Shown here: one piece after another, positions 1 through 7,595 of the stretch
Numbering within the stretch: the first letter of the stretch is position 1
Layout of the letters: each line of letters begins with the position of its first letter
DNA from: an uncultured Mucilaginibacter sp.
Lineage (GTDB): Bacteria > Bacteroidota > Bacteroidia > Sphingobacteriales > Sphingobacteriaceae
Assembly (NCBI GenBank): GCA_903927645.1
Contig: CAIYNX010000150.1
Location: 1 to 35,914 of the forward strand
DNA: 35,914 nt
Reading direction: 5' to 3'
Translations under genes and position numbers: made by a program
Notes under the pieces: model-generated
The model's input: only the letters and a program-made list of their open reading frames with translations
What the model was told of the DNA's origin: nothing
Database searches by the model: none

Positions 1-448
1 ACCACCTTGCCATATGTCCATTACTAAACCATTCTTTATAAAAACCTATGTATTCATCATTACTTACCTCAAAAATAAATTTGGGTTTTCCATCGGGCCA
101 CCATCCTTTATGTATACCTTCCTTATGGTTATTTATATACAGGCGTTCTTCCATCAGTTGTTTGTTGGGATACCATTTACGGGTAATTCCTTCCAATAAA
201 CCATGATAATAACCTACAACAAAGGCAGTATCGCCAGCGGCAAATAGACCAAAAACATGTCCAGTAAATGGTTTCTTATGGTAAAAAACAGTATCCTGAT
301 TTTTAGAAAGCGCCGAATTTATTTCGTTTATGTACTTAGCTGGAATTTTTTTTGGTGTTTTTAAAGCACTATTATCCCTTTCGTACCAAATACAAGAAGT
401 ACTTAACATGAAAAAGATAAAAATGACTTTAAAATTGATTATTTTCAA
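1..448 (-). CDS. YwqK/MORN-2 repeat lipoprotein, 3' end cut by window edge
   Basis: This gene is not in the ORF track. Reading the minus strand from a TTG at 448 gives an open frame to base 1 (149 codons). It begins with a typical lipoprotein signal: a Lys-containing start, a hydrophobic stretch (FKVIFIFFML) and a lipobox ending STSC, so the mature protein should be lipidated and exported. The body has MORN-2/YwqK-type repeats, with phrases such as KWYPNKQLMEERLY and GWWPDGKPKF matching the pattern G-x-W-x-x-N/D-G. YwqK-family proteins are often labelled toxin-antitoxin antitoxins, but the repeats only indicate a beta-hairpin scaffold and I assign no activity. The TTG lies 7 nt after the stop of the YHYH gene, so it is probably the last visible gene of the sigma-factor operon. 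An internal ATG at 409 would lose the signal peptide, so TTG is preferred. The C-terminus lies outside the window. Confidence 0.72.
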   Translation of the reverse strand, partial: MKIINFKVIFIFFMLSTSCIWYERDNSALKTPKKIPAKYINEINSALSKNQDTVFYHKKPFTGHVFGLFAAGDTAFVVGYYHGLLEGITRKWYPNKQLMEERLYINNHKEGIHKGWWPDGKPKFIFEVSNDEYIGFYKEWFSNGHMARW

Positions 449-455
449 ATTGTAA

Positions 456-1265
456 TTAATTTGATATAGTACCGGCTGTACCGTAAAATCCTGACCCATT
501 TAAGTAAGGTGCCTCTTGGGTAAAGTGATAATGATAGATCCCGTTCGGGTAATCGGCGGTAACACTTGTATGGCCATGATAGGTATCTAAATCGCTATCT
601 GTTAAAGTTTTGCCGTTTTCTTGCGGTCCATAAACCGGGAAGCCATCCAATAGAAAACCTAACAATGCCGAACTGGTAAATTTTGTTTGGGTAAGATATT
701 TAGGTTCTACATGGTAATGATATACACCACTATTTTGAGGGTGGCCCCAATATTGGTCAAATCCGGCTACCTCATTGGTAAGCGGACTACCACCCGCTGC
801 ATATTGATTAAAAAATACAACACCATTTAAGGCAATGCCTATAGGCCCAAGAGGTGTGGCAGCATGGCTTGTAGCAACCGTTGGGTTTAAAGGTATTTTT
901 ATGGTTATGCTTTGTGATGATATTGAATTACCGTTGTTTGCAAAAGTATTTCCATTGTAAGTAGTACCAGAAAATGCTTCGTACAGGGAGTTTGAGGTGG
1001 GATAGTAAACACTTTTATGGTCGGGTAAATTAGTAGTTTTAATGGTAATATAAGTTCCATCGGATGTTATGCTGGATGCGCCATAAATTTTTTTGTAAAC
1101 ATCGGGTACGGTAGAAGAACTACTTGCGGTTGTAGTAGTATCCGATTTTTTACAGGCAAATAAAGCCTCAGCAAGAAATATAATTAAACCAATTTTAGCA
1201 AGGTATTTAAATGTTATGTTTTTCATATTTAAGGTTTTATTGTTTTTAAAATTTATATGTTTCAT
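456..1265 (-). CDS. YHYH-domain lipoprotein
   Basis: A 269-residue exported lipoprotein. The N-terminus has a signal peptide with lipobox ALFAC followed by KKSD and a Thr/Ser-rich linker, then a YHYH domain (Pfam family named for this motif). Two YHYH motifs are visible, GVYHYHVEP and GIYHYHFT, plus a DTYHGH motif and FLLDGFPVYGP, all family hallmarks. The biochemical function of YHYH proteins is not established; the clustered His suggest metal binding, which is inference. The start at 1265 overlaps the upstream stop in a TAATG junction, which suits translational coupling. An internal ATG at 1226 would give a more ordinary signal-peptide length and is a real alternative. The gene sits downstream of an ECF sigma factor and a CpxP-like protein, suggesting an envelope-stress or metal-related role. 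Confidence 0.85.
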   Translation of the reverse strand: MKHINFKNNKTLNMKNITFKYLAKIGLIIFLAEALFACKKSDTTTTASSSSTVPDVYKKIYGASSITSDGTYITIKTTNLPDHKSVYYPTSNSLYEAFSGTTYNGNTFANNGNSISSQSITIKIPLNPTVATSHAATPLGPIGIALNGVVFFNQYAAGGSPLTNEVAGFDQYWGHPQNSGVYHYHVEPKYLTQTKFTSSALLGFLLDGFPVYGPQENGKTLTDSDLDTYHGHTSVTADYPNGIYHYHFTQEAPYLNGSGFYGTAGTISN

Positions 1266-1849
1266 TAATTGTTTGGCGGCAGTGGCCCTTGCGGCCGGTC
1301 TGCTGGTTGTTGTCCTCCGTCATTTGGTCGGCCACCGTTTGGTCGGTCGTTGTTAGGTGGGGGCGGAGGCATATCGCCATTACCCGGTCCATTAGGTGGC
1401 CCTTGTCTGTTAAGCATTTGTAAAACCTGATTTATAATGCCATCCAGCTTTTTCTGTTGTTGAGGCGTTAATATCAACCTTAAGTCATGAAAATGGTTAA
1501 AGGTAGTTTTATTAATTAAAGCATAATTTTCACCAATTTTATTTAATAATGAATCGATGGTTTTCTGTTTGGTATAACCATTTCCAATATTTTTAAACAA
1601 ACTGTCTTTTAGCAGGTTTATTTTTTCGTTCAAATCTTCCACAGTTTGGTGATGGGCTCTTCGCAAAACTTCGAATTTTTCAATTTGGGTTTGCGACATA
1701 TTGAGCTGTTGTATTAGAAACTCTTGAGTTGGCGCATGCCTCTTATCAAATAAACTTGGTTTTCCATGTCGCCAAACTAAAACCAATACAATGCTGTTAA
1801 TGCAAACAAGTATTATTACAATAATGGTCCAGATGGTATTTTTTTTCAT
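1265..1849 (-). CDS. CpxP/Spy-like periplasmic protein (periplasmic heavy-metal sensor family)
   Basis: A 194-residue protein with one N-terminal hydrophobic segment (about residues 7-27, WTIIVIILVCINSIVLVLVW) that would act as signal anchor or uncleaved signal. It is followed by a mostly helical region with heptad-like spacing. Two helical hairpin motifs resemble the LTxxQ signatures of CpxP/Spy/ZraP proteins: LNMSQTQIEKFEVLRRAH and LILTPQQQKKLDGI. Proteins of this family bind misfolded periplasmic proteins or metals and damp envelope-stress signalling. The last 45 or so residues are low-complexity Pro/Asn/Gly (PPPPPNN and similar), likely a flexible tail. The gene lies 11 nt after the putative anti-sigma gene and overlaps the YHYH gene start by one base. 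It has no Cys-rich or obvious His-rich metal site, so a metal-sensing role is uncertain. Confidence 0.75.
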   Translation of the reverse strand: MKKNTIWTIIVIILVCINSIVLVLVWRHGKPSLFDKRHAPTQEFLIQQLNMSQTQIEKFEVLRRAHHQTVEDLNEKINLLKDSLFKNIGNGYTKQKTIDSLLNKIGENYALINKTTFNHFHDLRLILTPQQQKKLDGIINQVLQMLNRQGPPNGPGNGDMPPPPPNNDRPNGGRPNDGGQQPADRPQGPLPPNN

Positions 1850-1860
1850 TGTAATATTTA

Positions 1861-2178
1861 TTAATAGTTATTTTGAATGCCTTGTAAATTGTAATCCTCC
1901 GAAAAGATGTTTAAATCATTGGTTTTAATGGATTTATTTGAAGTATTTGTTCCCAGTAAATAATTGTATGAGATAATATTGATAGCAATAAAAAATACGA
2001 GCATTGCAGCCAGCCTATACAATGGCCAAATAATTGGCTTTTCAATTTGCCCATCCAAGTCATCAATGCGATTTTTAATTCGTGTATACAGAAATTCATT
2101 CACATCAACTGATTGAATGTTATCAATGCTTTTTAATGCTTCATCAGCTTGTTTTTCTGCTTCCTTTAAATTCTTCAT
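1861..2178 (-). CDS. Small single-pass membrane protein, probable anti-sigma factor
   Basis: A 105-residue protein: about 48 acidic/basic cytoplasmic residues, one transmembrane helix (about residues 52-74, LYRLAAMLVFFIAINIISYN), then a short outer part ending in LQGIQNNY. Its ATG overlaps the sigma-factor TGA in an ATGA junction, the usual arrangement for an ECF sigma and its cognate regulator. The topology fits a membrane anti-sigma factor that holds the sigma factor at the inner membrane. No HxxxCxxC zinc anti-sigma motif is present, so the assignment rests on position, size and topology rather than a recognised domain. Confidence 0.6.
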   Translation of the reverse strand: MKNLKEAEKQADEALKSIDNIQSVDVNEFLYTRIKNRIDDLDGQIEKPIIWPLYRLAAMLVFFIAINIISYNYLLGTNTSNKSIKTNDLNIFSEDYNLQGIQNNY

Positions 2179-2741
2179 GATGCATAATATTTTGTTAAAC
2201 TTTTTCTCAAATTCAATTTTGCTCTTGTTAATAACGACTCTATAGCTCCTTCATTTAATTGCATGATCTCGGCAATTTTTTGTTGGCTGCAATGTTCAAC
2301 CTTTTGTAATAAAAAAGCCGTTTTTTGCTTGTCGGGCAATTCATCAATCGCTTTAAATAGTAGGGCCGCTTTTTCTTTGTTTTCCATTAATACCCCCGGA
2401 TGGTCAAAGTTTACAGGTTGATAAATTACCTCGTTTTCGCTGTTAAATAATGATAGCAAGGTTGCAAACCTTTTTTTTCTTTTAGCTTTACGTAAATAAT
2501 CGAGTGATTGATTAACGCTTATCCGATAAATCCAAGTGCTTAATTTTGCTTCACCTTTAAACCCACCAATAGTTTCATAAATTTTTAAAAAAACATCCTG
2601 CGTTACTTCTTCAGCATTTTCAACATCACGCAAAAACCCCAATACGGTATTGAACACACTTTTTTTATAGGTGTTTACCAATTGCTCGAAAGCTTTCATA
2701 TTGCCTCCTGTAACCGCATTAACTAATTCTTGGTCACTCAA
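2175..2741 (-). CDS. ECF-type RNA polymerase sigma-70 factor
   Basis: A 188-residue sigma factor with only regions 2 and 4. Region 2 contains the core-binding and -10 recognition segment (ENAEEVTQDVFLKIYETI, then LSTWIYRISVNQSLDYLRK), and region 4 contains a helix-turn-helix (LPDKQKTAFLLQ, then QQKIAEIMQLNEGAIESLLTRAK). It would direct RNA polymerase to a small regulon, probably including its own operon. The start is TTG at 2741; no in-frame ATG lies upstream before a stop, and the first internal ATG (MKAFEQL) would remove part of the usual N-terminus. It is the first gene of the operon running to the left edge. The stimulus is unknown; CpxP-like and YHYH partners point to the envelope. Confidence 0.93.
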   Translation of the reverse strand: MSDQELVNAVTGGNMKAFEQLVNTYKKSVFNTVLGFLRDVENAEEVTQDVFLKIYETIGGFKGEAKLSTWIYRISVNQSLDYLRKAKRKKRFATLLSLFNSENEVIYQPVNFDHPGVLMENKEKAALLFKAIDELPDKQKTAFLLQKVEHCSQQKIAEIMQLNEGAIESLLTRAKLNLRKSLTKYYAS

Positions 2742-2776
2742 AAGTTTGCCTGATTTTAAATTATTGGACGCCGATA

Positions 2777-2804
2777 TTTATTATTTCCTTCGAAAAATAA
2801 TAAA
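2777..2804 (-). terminator. AT-rich hairpin downstream of rlmN (weak candidate)
   Basis: A perfect 10-bp inverted repeat (TTTATTATTT paired with AAATAATAAA, 8-nt loop) lies between the rlmN stop and the sigma-factor start. The stem contains no G or C, so it would be a weak terminator. It could instead be part of the sigma operon leader. Confidence 0.25.
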
Positions 2805-2860
2805 ATAATCCTGCTATTGAATTTTGAAGGGTATTTATTGAAAGGGTATAAATTAATTTT

Positions 2861-3916
2861 TTAAGAAACTTGCTCTTTGATGGCTAACTGACCACAAGCT
2901 GCGTCAATATCCTTACCCCGACTTCGGCGTAAATTTGTATTAATATCATGACTACGCAAATATTCGGCAAAAGCCTCTACCTTATCCTCTCCTGCATTGA
3001 TATAGCTGGCAAATGAAATTGGGTTATATTCAATAATATTTACTTTACAGGGTATATGCTTACAGAATCTGGCCAATTCAACCGCATCTTGTAAGCTATC
3101 ATTTACACCATCAAATATGATGTATTCATAAGTAACCAGATTCTTTGTTTTGGCATAATAATACTTCAATGCCTCGGCAAGTGCCTTTAATGAATTTTGT
3201 TCATTAATTGGCATGATGGTATTTCGTTTCTCATCATTGGCAGCATGTAATGATAAGGCTAGATTAAATTTTACTTCATCATCACCAAGTTTTTTTATCA
3301 TTTTAGCAATGCCTGCTGTTGAAACGGTAATTCTTTTGGCGGCCATATTTAAACCTTCTTCGGAGGTTATTTTATCAATGGATTCCATTACATTTTTATA
3401 GTTGAGCAAAGGCTCGCCCATACCCATATAAACAATGTTTGATAATGGGATACCATAATTTTCTTTGGCTTGTTTATCAATTAAAACAACTTGATCATAA
3501 ATTTCATCCGGATTTAAATTGCGCTTACGTTCCATGTATCCGGTTGCGCAAAATTTACAAGTTAGGCTACAGCCTACTTGCGATGAAACACAAGCTGTCA
3601 TCCTACCCGGCGTTGGAATCAATACCCCTTCTATCAAGTGCTTATCATGAAGGATAAAGGAATTTTTTATAGTTTTGTCTGAACTAAATTGCGAATGGTG
3701 AATTTTAACATTATTAATCACAAAGTTTTCATCCAGCTTTTTTCTTAGTTCTTTTGATAAGTTACTCATATCTTCAAAACTAATACATGCTTTTTTCCAA
3801 AGCCATTCATAAACTTGCGAGGCTCTAAAGCCTTTTTCTCCCATAGCTTTAAAACTTTCCTGTAATGCAGGCAAGTCAAGACTACGGATATCAATTTTAT
3901 TATTTAGTGTTAACAC
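2861..3916 (-). CDS. rlmN: 23S rRNA (adenine(2503)-C(2))-methyltransferase RlmN (also tRNA A37)
   Basis: A 351-residue radical SAM enzyme that methylates C2 of A2503 in 23S rRNA and, in studied homologues, A37 of some tRNAs, acting in the cytosol. The N-terminal accessory domain contains FRASQVYEWLW. The 4Fe-4S cluster motif CxxxCxxC is C116, C120 and C123 (GCSLTCKFCATG). The two Cys of the mechanism are visible: C109 (in ACVSSQVGC) and C341 near the C-terminus (DAACGQL). The SAM-binding GMGEPLLN follows the cluster. The start is GTG at 3916; no ATG occurs early in the frame and the conserved N-terminus needs this start. The gene is a single unit transcribed away from the neighbouring amidohydrolase, with a TACTTTTG element only 4 nt before the start. 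Confidence 0.97.
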   Translation of the reverse strand: MLTLNNKIDIRSLDLPALQESFKAMGEKGFRASQVYEWLWKKACISFEDMSNLSKELRKKLDENFVINNVKIHHSQFSSDKTIKNSFILHDKHLIEGVLIPTPGRMTACVSSQVGCSLTCKFCATGYMERKRNLNPDEIYDQVVLIDKQAKENYGIPLSNIVYMGMGEPLLNYKNVMESIDKITSEEGLNMAAKRITVSTAGIAKMIKKLGDDEVKFNLALSLHAANDEKRNTIMPINEQNSLKALAEALKYYYAKTKNLVTYEYIIFDGVNDSLQDAVELARFCKHIPCKVNIIEYNPISFASYINAGEDKVEAFAEYLRSHDINTNLRRSRGKDIDAACGQLAIKEQVS

Positions 3917-3920
3917 CTTG

Positions 3921-3928
3921 CAAAAGTA
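3921..3928 (-). promoter_or_regulatory. Candidate -7 promoter element for rlmN
   Basis: On the minus strand the octamer TACTTTTG exactly fits the Bacteroidota -7 consensus TAnnTTTG and ends 4 nt before the GTG start. If used, transcription would begin at or next to the start codon (leaderless mRNA). No clear TTG -33 element is seen at the expected spacing, so confidence is limited. Confidence 0.35.
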
Positions 3929-4056
3929 CTAATTAAAAAAATATTTTTTATTCATGTAACCTTTTGATATAAAAAACAGTATTAGCGCCAATAATTAACA
4001 AACAGGATAAAAACTGTTTTTTAAAATACTTTTATTTTTTTATAATTTATTTGTAC

Positions 4057-5232
4057 ATGAAAAGTTTTCAAGCCGATTATGTTTTTCCTGTTAGTTCTGG
4101 TCCAATAAGAAATGGTATTGTTACTGTTGATGATACGGGAAAGATACTTTCAGTATCTGAACCTTATGCAACAGCGGAACAATTATCAATTCAGGTTAAA
4201 AAACTGAGTGGAATTATTTGTCCCGGTTTTATAAACACACATTGCCATTTAGAGCTTTCGCACCTTAAAGGAAAAATTGAAATGGGTAAAGGTTTAGTTA
4301 ATTTTATAAAGGATGTACAACAATTTAGAGGTTCGGATAAAAATGAGATACTTGATTCCGCACTTATAGCCGACGCAGAAATGTATAAAAATGGCATTGT
4401 AGCAGTTGGTGATATCTCTAATACTAATTTAACTATTCCTGTTAAAAAAAGTAGTAAATTATATTACCACACTTTTATAGAAGCCTTTGGTTTTGTACCC
4501 AATCAGGCCGAGGAAGTTTTCAAAAAATCTTTAAGTTTGCTAGAAGATTTTAAACCAATGGCGTGCTCAATTACACCTCACGCGCCATATTCGGTTTCAA
4601 AAGATTTATTTAAGCTTATTAAAAACCTGAGTAAATTTGGTAATAATTTATTGAGTATTCATAATCAGGAAAGCGCCGACGAAAATAAGTTCTTTAGATA
4701 TAAAACCGGATCATTGGTTGAATTATATCAACATTTTGGCATAAACATTGACTTTTTCAAACCACAAGCTCGAAATTCTTTACAAACTATTGTGCCTCTG
4801 CTTACCAATAACCAAAGGATTTTATTTGTTCATAATACCTTTACAAATTTAAAGGACTTGTATTTTGTAAAGCGATTTGATAGAAACATCAGTTTTTGTT
4901 TTTGTCCAAATGCCAACTTGTATATTGAAAACTGTATTCCTAAAATAAACCTATTTTTAAATCAAGGGTTTAATCTTACCCTTGGTACAGACAGTTTAGC
5001 CTCAAACCACGGCTTGTCTATATTGGATGAAATGAAGGTAATTCAAAATAAACTACCAGATATTAATGTCGAAACATTGATTGAATGGGCTACATTGGGA
5101 GGTGCTAAATTTCTGGGAATTGACCACGAAAAGGGTAGCTTAGAGCCTGGTAAATCTCCGGGTTTGAACTTAATTTCAGGTCTTAATGAATGGTCATTTA
5201 CAACCGAAACTACAGTTACACCTTTAATTTAA
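4057..5232 (+). CDS. Amidohydrolase-superfamily metal-dependent deaminase/hydrolase
   Basis: A cytosolic TIM-barrel amidohydrolase of the ATZ/TRZ/cytosine-deaminase-like group. In track numbering, metal and catalytic residues are visible: the HxH pair H64/H66 (THCHLELSH), H177 (TPHAPYS), H204 with E207 (SIHNQES), H261 and D314 (LGTDSLASNHG). CPNANLYIEN is a typical substrate-loop signature of this group. The substrate cannot be read from sequence; S-adenosylhomocysteine/methylthioadenosine, aminodeoxyfutalosine or guanine-type deamination are possible. The track starts at TTG 4051, but an in-frame ATG two codons later (4057) is preferred. It is divergent from rlmN and followed at 67 nt by acylphosphatase. 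Confidence 0.85.
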   Translation: MKSFQADYVFPVSSGPIRNGIVTVDDTGKILSVSEPYATAEQLSIQVKKLSGIICPGFINTHCHLELSHLKGKIEMGKGLVNFIKDVQQFRGSDKNEILDSALIADAEMYKNGIVAVGDISNTNLTIPVKKSSKLYYHTFIEAFGFVPNQAEEVFKKSLSLLEDFKPMACSITPHAPYSVSKDLFKLIKNLSKFGNNLLSIHNQESADENKFFRYKTGSLVELYQHFGINIDFFKPQARNSLQTIVPLLTNNQRILFVHNTFTNLKDLYFVKRFDRNISFCFCPNANLYIENCIPKINLFLNQGFNLTLGTDSLASNHGLSILDEMKVIQNKLPDINVETLIEWATLGGAKFLGIDHEKGSLEPGKSPGLNLISGLNEWSFTTETTVTPLI

Positions 5233-5299
5233 ATACATTAGTTTTAGTAAAACTTATAAGGGTGAATAAATAGTTATTTGTAATTTTTACTTTTACAGA

Positions 5300-5581
5300 A
5301 TGATTAAACACCTCGATATCATTGTAACAGGCAAAGTGCAGGGAATAGGTTTCAGGTTCTCAACCAAAGCTGTTGCCGATCAATTGGGGGTAAAAGGTTT
5401 TATTAAAAATGAACCCAATGGCAATGTTTTTATTGCTGCCGAGGCCGATGATATTTCGATGGAAATGTTTTTAGATTGGTGTAATGAAGGCCCAGAAGGT
5501 GCTCAAGTCAATTCAGTTGAAACAACTACCGCAGAATTAAAAAACTATCGTAATTTTGAACTTGTAAAAAAGGGATTTTAA
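5300..5581 (+). CDS. acyP: Acylphosphatase
   Basis: A 93-residue single-domain enzyme that hydrolyses the carboxyl-phosphate bond of acyl phosphates in the cytosol. The family signature GKVQGIGFRFS holds the catalytic Arg (R19), and KGFIKNEPNG holds the catalytic Asn (N37), spaced as in characterised acylphosphatases; GNVFIAAE follows. The length is normal for the family. The gene lies between the amidohydrolase and the flippase on the same strand with short gaps (67 and 30 nt), so co-transcription is likely although no functional link is apparent. The upstream octamer TACTTTTA resembles a -7 element with one mismatch, 4 nt from the ATG. Confidence 0.95.
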   Translation: MIKHLDIIVTGKVQGIGFRFSTKAVADQLGVKGFIKNEPNGNVFIAAEADDISMEMFLDWCNEGPEGAQVNSVETTTAELKNYRNFELVKKGF

Positions 5582-5611
5582 TACCGATGGTTCACCTTTA
5601 ATTTTTCTTCA

Positions 5612-7096
5612 TTGTCAACTGCTAAAAAATTTGCTGGTCAAACGGCTATTTATGGGGTAAGTACCATAGCCCAAAGGTTATTGAGTTCATTGCTCACGCC
5701 ATTATATACCTCGGTACATCTTCCTGCAGTATATAGTATTTTCTCCACCATGTTTGCTTACGCCTCTTTATTGCAAGCAGTGCTCTCGTTTGGTATGGAG
5801 ACCACCTTTTTTAGGTATTTAATTAAATATGTTGATAATAAAAAGCAAGTTTATAATAATGGTTTTTGGGCTGTTTTTATGATAAGCATGTTGTTTTTAT
5901 CAATCACGCTACCATTTACAAATGCCATTGCCGGGTTTATAAAAATTGGCAAACATACCTCACTACAAGAAATTAGCCTCTATATAAAATATTTTGCAGG
6001 TATTTTAGTGCTTGATGCTTGGTGCGTTATCCCCTTTGCCAAATTGCGTGCCGATGGTCGCCCGGTAAAGTATGGTCTAATTAAGCTCATTAACATTACC
6101 ATCACCGTAATATTGAATTTAATTTTCATTTTCGGTATTCCTTGTATTATTAAGCATCATTTTTTAGGTGCTATTTGGTTAAAACATTGGTACGTAAACG
6201 GATGGATAGTTTATGTTTTTCTATCAAACCTAATTGCAAGTTTTTTCACTCTATTACTTTTATTGCCCGAACTAATAAATTTACGACCTGTATTTGATGG
6301 TAAAATGTTTAAAGAGATGCTGGTTTACAGTTTTCCGGTACTCATAGCTAACTTATCATATATCATTAATGAAAATGGCGATAAAATATTACTAGGTAAA
6401 CTCCTTAAAACCAACATCGAACATGATTTGGGTGTATATGCTGGCTGTGCCAGGATATCGATATTCTTAAGTATCTTTATTCAAGCCTTTAGGTTGGGAG
6501 CTGAGCCTTTTTTCTTTAGTCATGCTAAAAACAAGAATTCAGGACAAACCTACGCGCGCATTATGGATTATTTTGTAATTACCGTTTGTGTAATTTTTGT
6601 GGCGGTAATTGCCAATATTCAAATTCTAAAGTATTATGTTCATGACCCTTCCTATTGGGTAGGGCTTAATGTGGTACCACCCTTGCTTTTTGGTTATGTT
6701 AGTTTAGGTATTTACATGAACCTATCAATTTGGTACAAACTATCCGACCAAACAAAATATGGCTTGTATATCTCAGGTATTGGCGCATTTTTAACAATCG
6801 TTTTAAATGTAATCTTTATCCCGAAATATAGTTATATGGCTTCGGCATGGGTATCGTTAATTGCTTATACCACTATGATGGTGCTTTCCTATGTTTGGGG
6901 ACAAAGAAATTATCCCATTCCTTATAATATTAAAAAGAACCTTTCCTATATTATTTCATCAATAGTAATTGTTTTTTTATCTTTCACCATATTTAAGCGT
7001 AATATTTTTGCCGGTAATATATTATTGATTTTATTTATGGCTGCAGTTTTATTTTTTGAGGGCAAGAATTTAAAGAACCTATTTTTTAAACAATGA
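5612..7096 (+). CDS. MOP-superfamily polysaccharide/lipid-linked oligosaccharide flippase
   Basis: A 494-residue inner-membrane protein with about 12-14 hydrophobic segments and the start typical of Wzx/RfbX-like flippases ([20 protein letters not shown]). Such proteins move lipid-linked sugars across the inner membrane for O-antigen, capsule, glycoprotein or peptidoglycan precursor assembly. The substrate is not evident and no glycosyltransferases are adjacent. The start codon is TTG at 5612; the conserved N-terminal helix begins immediately after it and no ATG precedes it in a plausible position. The last codon overlaps the dut ATG in an ATGA junction, so translation of the two is likely coupled. 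Confidence 0.88.
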   Translation: MSTAKKFAGQTAIYGVSTIAQRLLSSLLTPLYTSVHLPAVYSIFSTMFAYASLLQAVLSFGMETTFFRYLIKYVDNKKQVYNNGFWAVFMISMLFLSITLPFTNAIAGFIKIGKHTSLQEISLYIKYFAGILVLDAWCVIPFAKLRADGRPVKYGLIKLINITITVILNLIFIFGIPCIIKHHFLGAIWLKHWYVNGWIVYVFLSNLIASFFTLLLLLPELINLRPVFDGKMFKEMLVYSFPVLIANLSYIINENGDKILLGKLLKTNIEHDLGVYAGCARISIFLSIFIQAFRLGAEPFFFSHAKNKNSGQTYARIMDYFVITVCVIFVAVIANIQILKYYVHDPSYWVGLNVVPPLLFGYVSLGIYMNLSIWYKLSDQTKYGLYISGIGAFLTIVLNVIFIPKYSYMASAWVSLIAYTTMMVLSYVWGQRNYPIPYNIKKNLSYIISSIVIVFLSFTIFKRNIFAGNILLILFMAAVLFFEGKNLKNLFFKQ

Positions 7097-7527
7097 ATAT
7101 TAAAATAATAAATAAATCAAAAAACGGTTTGCCCGCTTACGAAACTGAACATGCAGCGGGAATGGACCTACGCGCCGACGTAGAAGAAGTAGTTTATTTA
7201 AAACCGATGGAGCGTAAGCTAATTGCTACTGGTTTACACATTGAGCTGCCGATTGGTTATGAAGCCCAAATTCGTCCACGCAGTGGGTTGGCATTCAAAT
7301 TTGGAATTGGTATAGTTAATTCTCCGGGAACTATTGATGCGGATTACAGAGGTGAAATTAAAGTGTTGCTTATCAATTTTTCGGACCAGATTTTTGAAAT
7401 AAAAGCCGGTGATCGTATCGCACAAATGATTATTGCTAAACATGAAAAAGCCACATGGGTACAAGTAGAAACATTAAATGAAACAACAAGAGGGGAAGGT
7501 GGTTATGGACATACAGGCACCAAATAA
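7093..7527 (+). CDS. dut: dUTP diphosphatase (dUTPase)
   Basis: A 144-residue trimeric-type dUTPase that converts dUTP to dUMP and diphosphate, keeping uracil out of DNA and supplying dTTP synthesis. All five conserved motifs are visible in order: [26 protein letters not shown] (with the catalytic Asp), DRIAQMI, and the C-terminal [10 protein letters not shown], a variant of the more usual RGxGGFGSTG lid. The length is normal. The ATG lies within the last codons of the flippase gene (4-nt overlap), so expression is probably coupled to it. Confidence 0.97.
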   Translation: MNIKIINKSKNGLPAYETEHAAGMDLRADVEEVVYLKPMERKLIATGLHIELPIGYEAQIRPRSGLAFKFGIGIVNSPGTIDADYRGEIKVLLINFSDQIFEIKAGDRIAQMIIAKHEKATWVQVETLNETTRGEGGYGHTGTK

Positions 7528-7595
7528 TTAACAGCAATTAAAATGCATTATAAATTAATGAGTTTAATTTTTATTGTGTAATTACAAAAGGTTAA

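Noticed and set aside
14-199. Plus-strand 61-aa ORF at the left edge
   Set aside because: It is antisense to the YwqK-like lipoprotein frame, which has a signal peptide and repeats; the plus-strand translation has no recognisable family features.
1-448. Toxin-antitoxin system suggested by the YwqK family label
   Set aside because: No toxin gene is adjacent, the protein is a predicted lipoprotein and the MORN-2 repeats alone do not indicate antitoxin function.
4000-4019. Hairpin AAACAG/CTGTTT followed by Ts upstream of the amidohydrolase gene
   Set aside because: The stem is 6 bp and no plus-strand gene lies upstream to terminate. It could be an attenuator but nothing else supports that.
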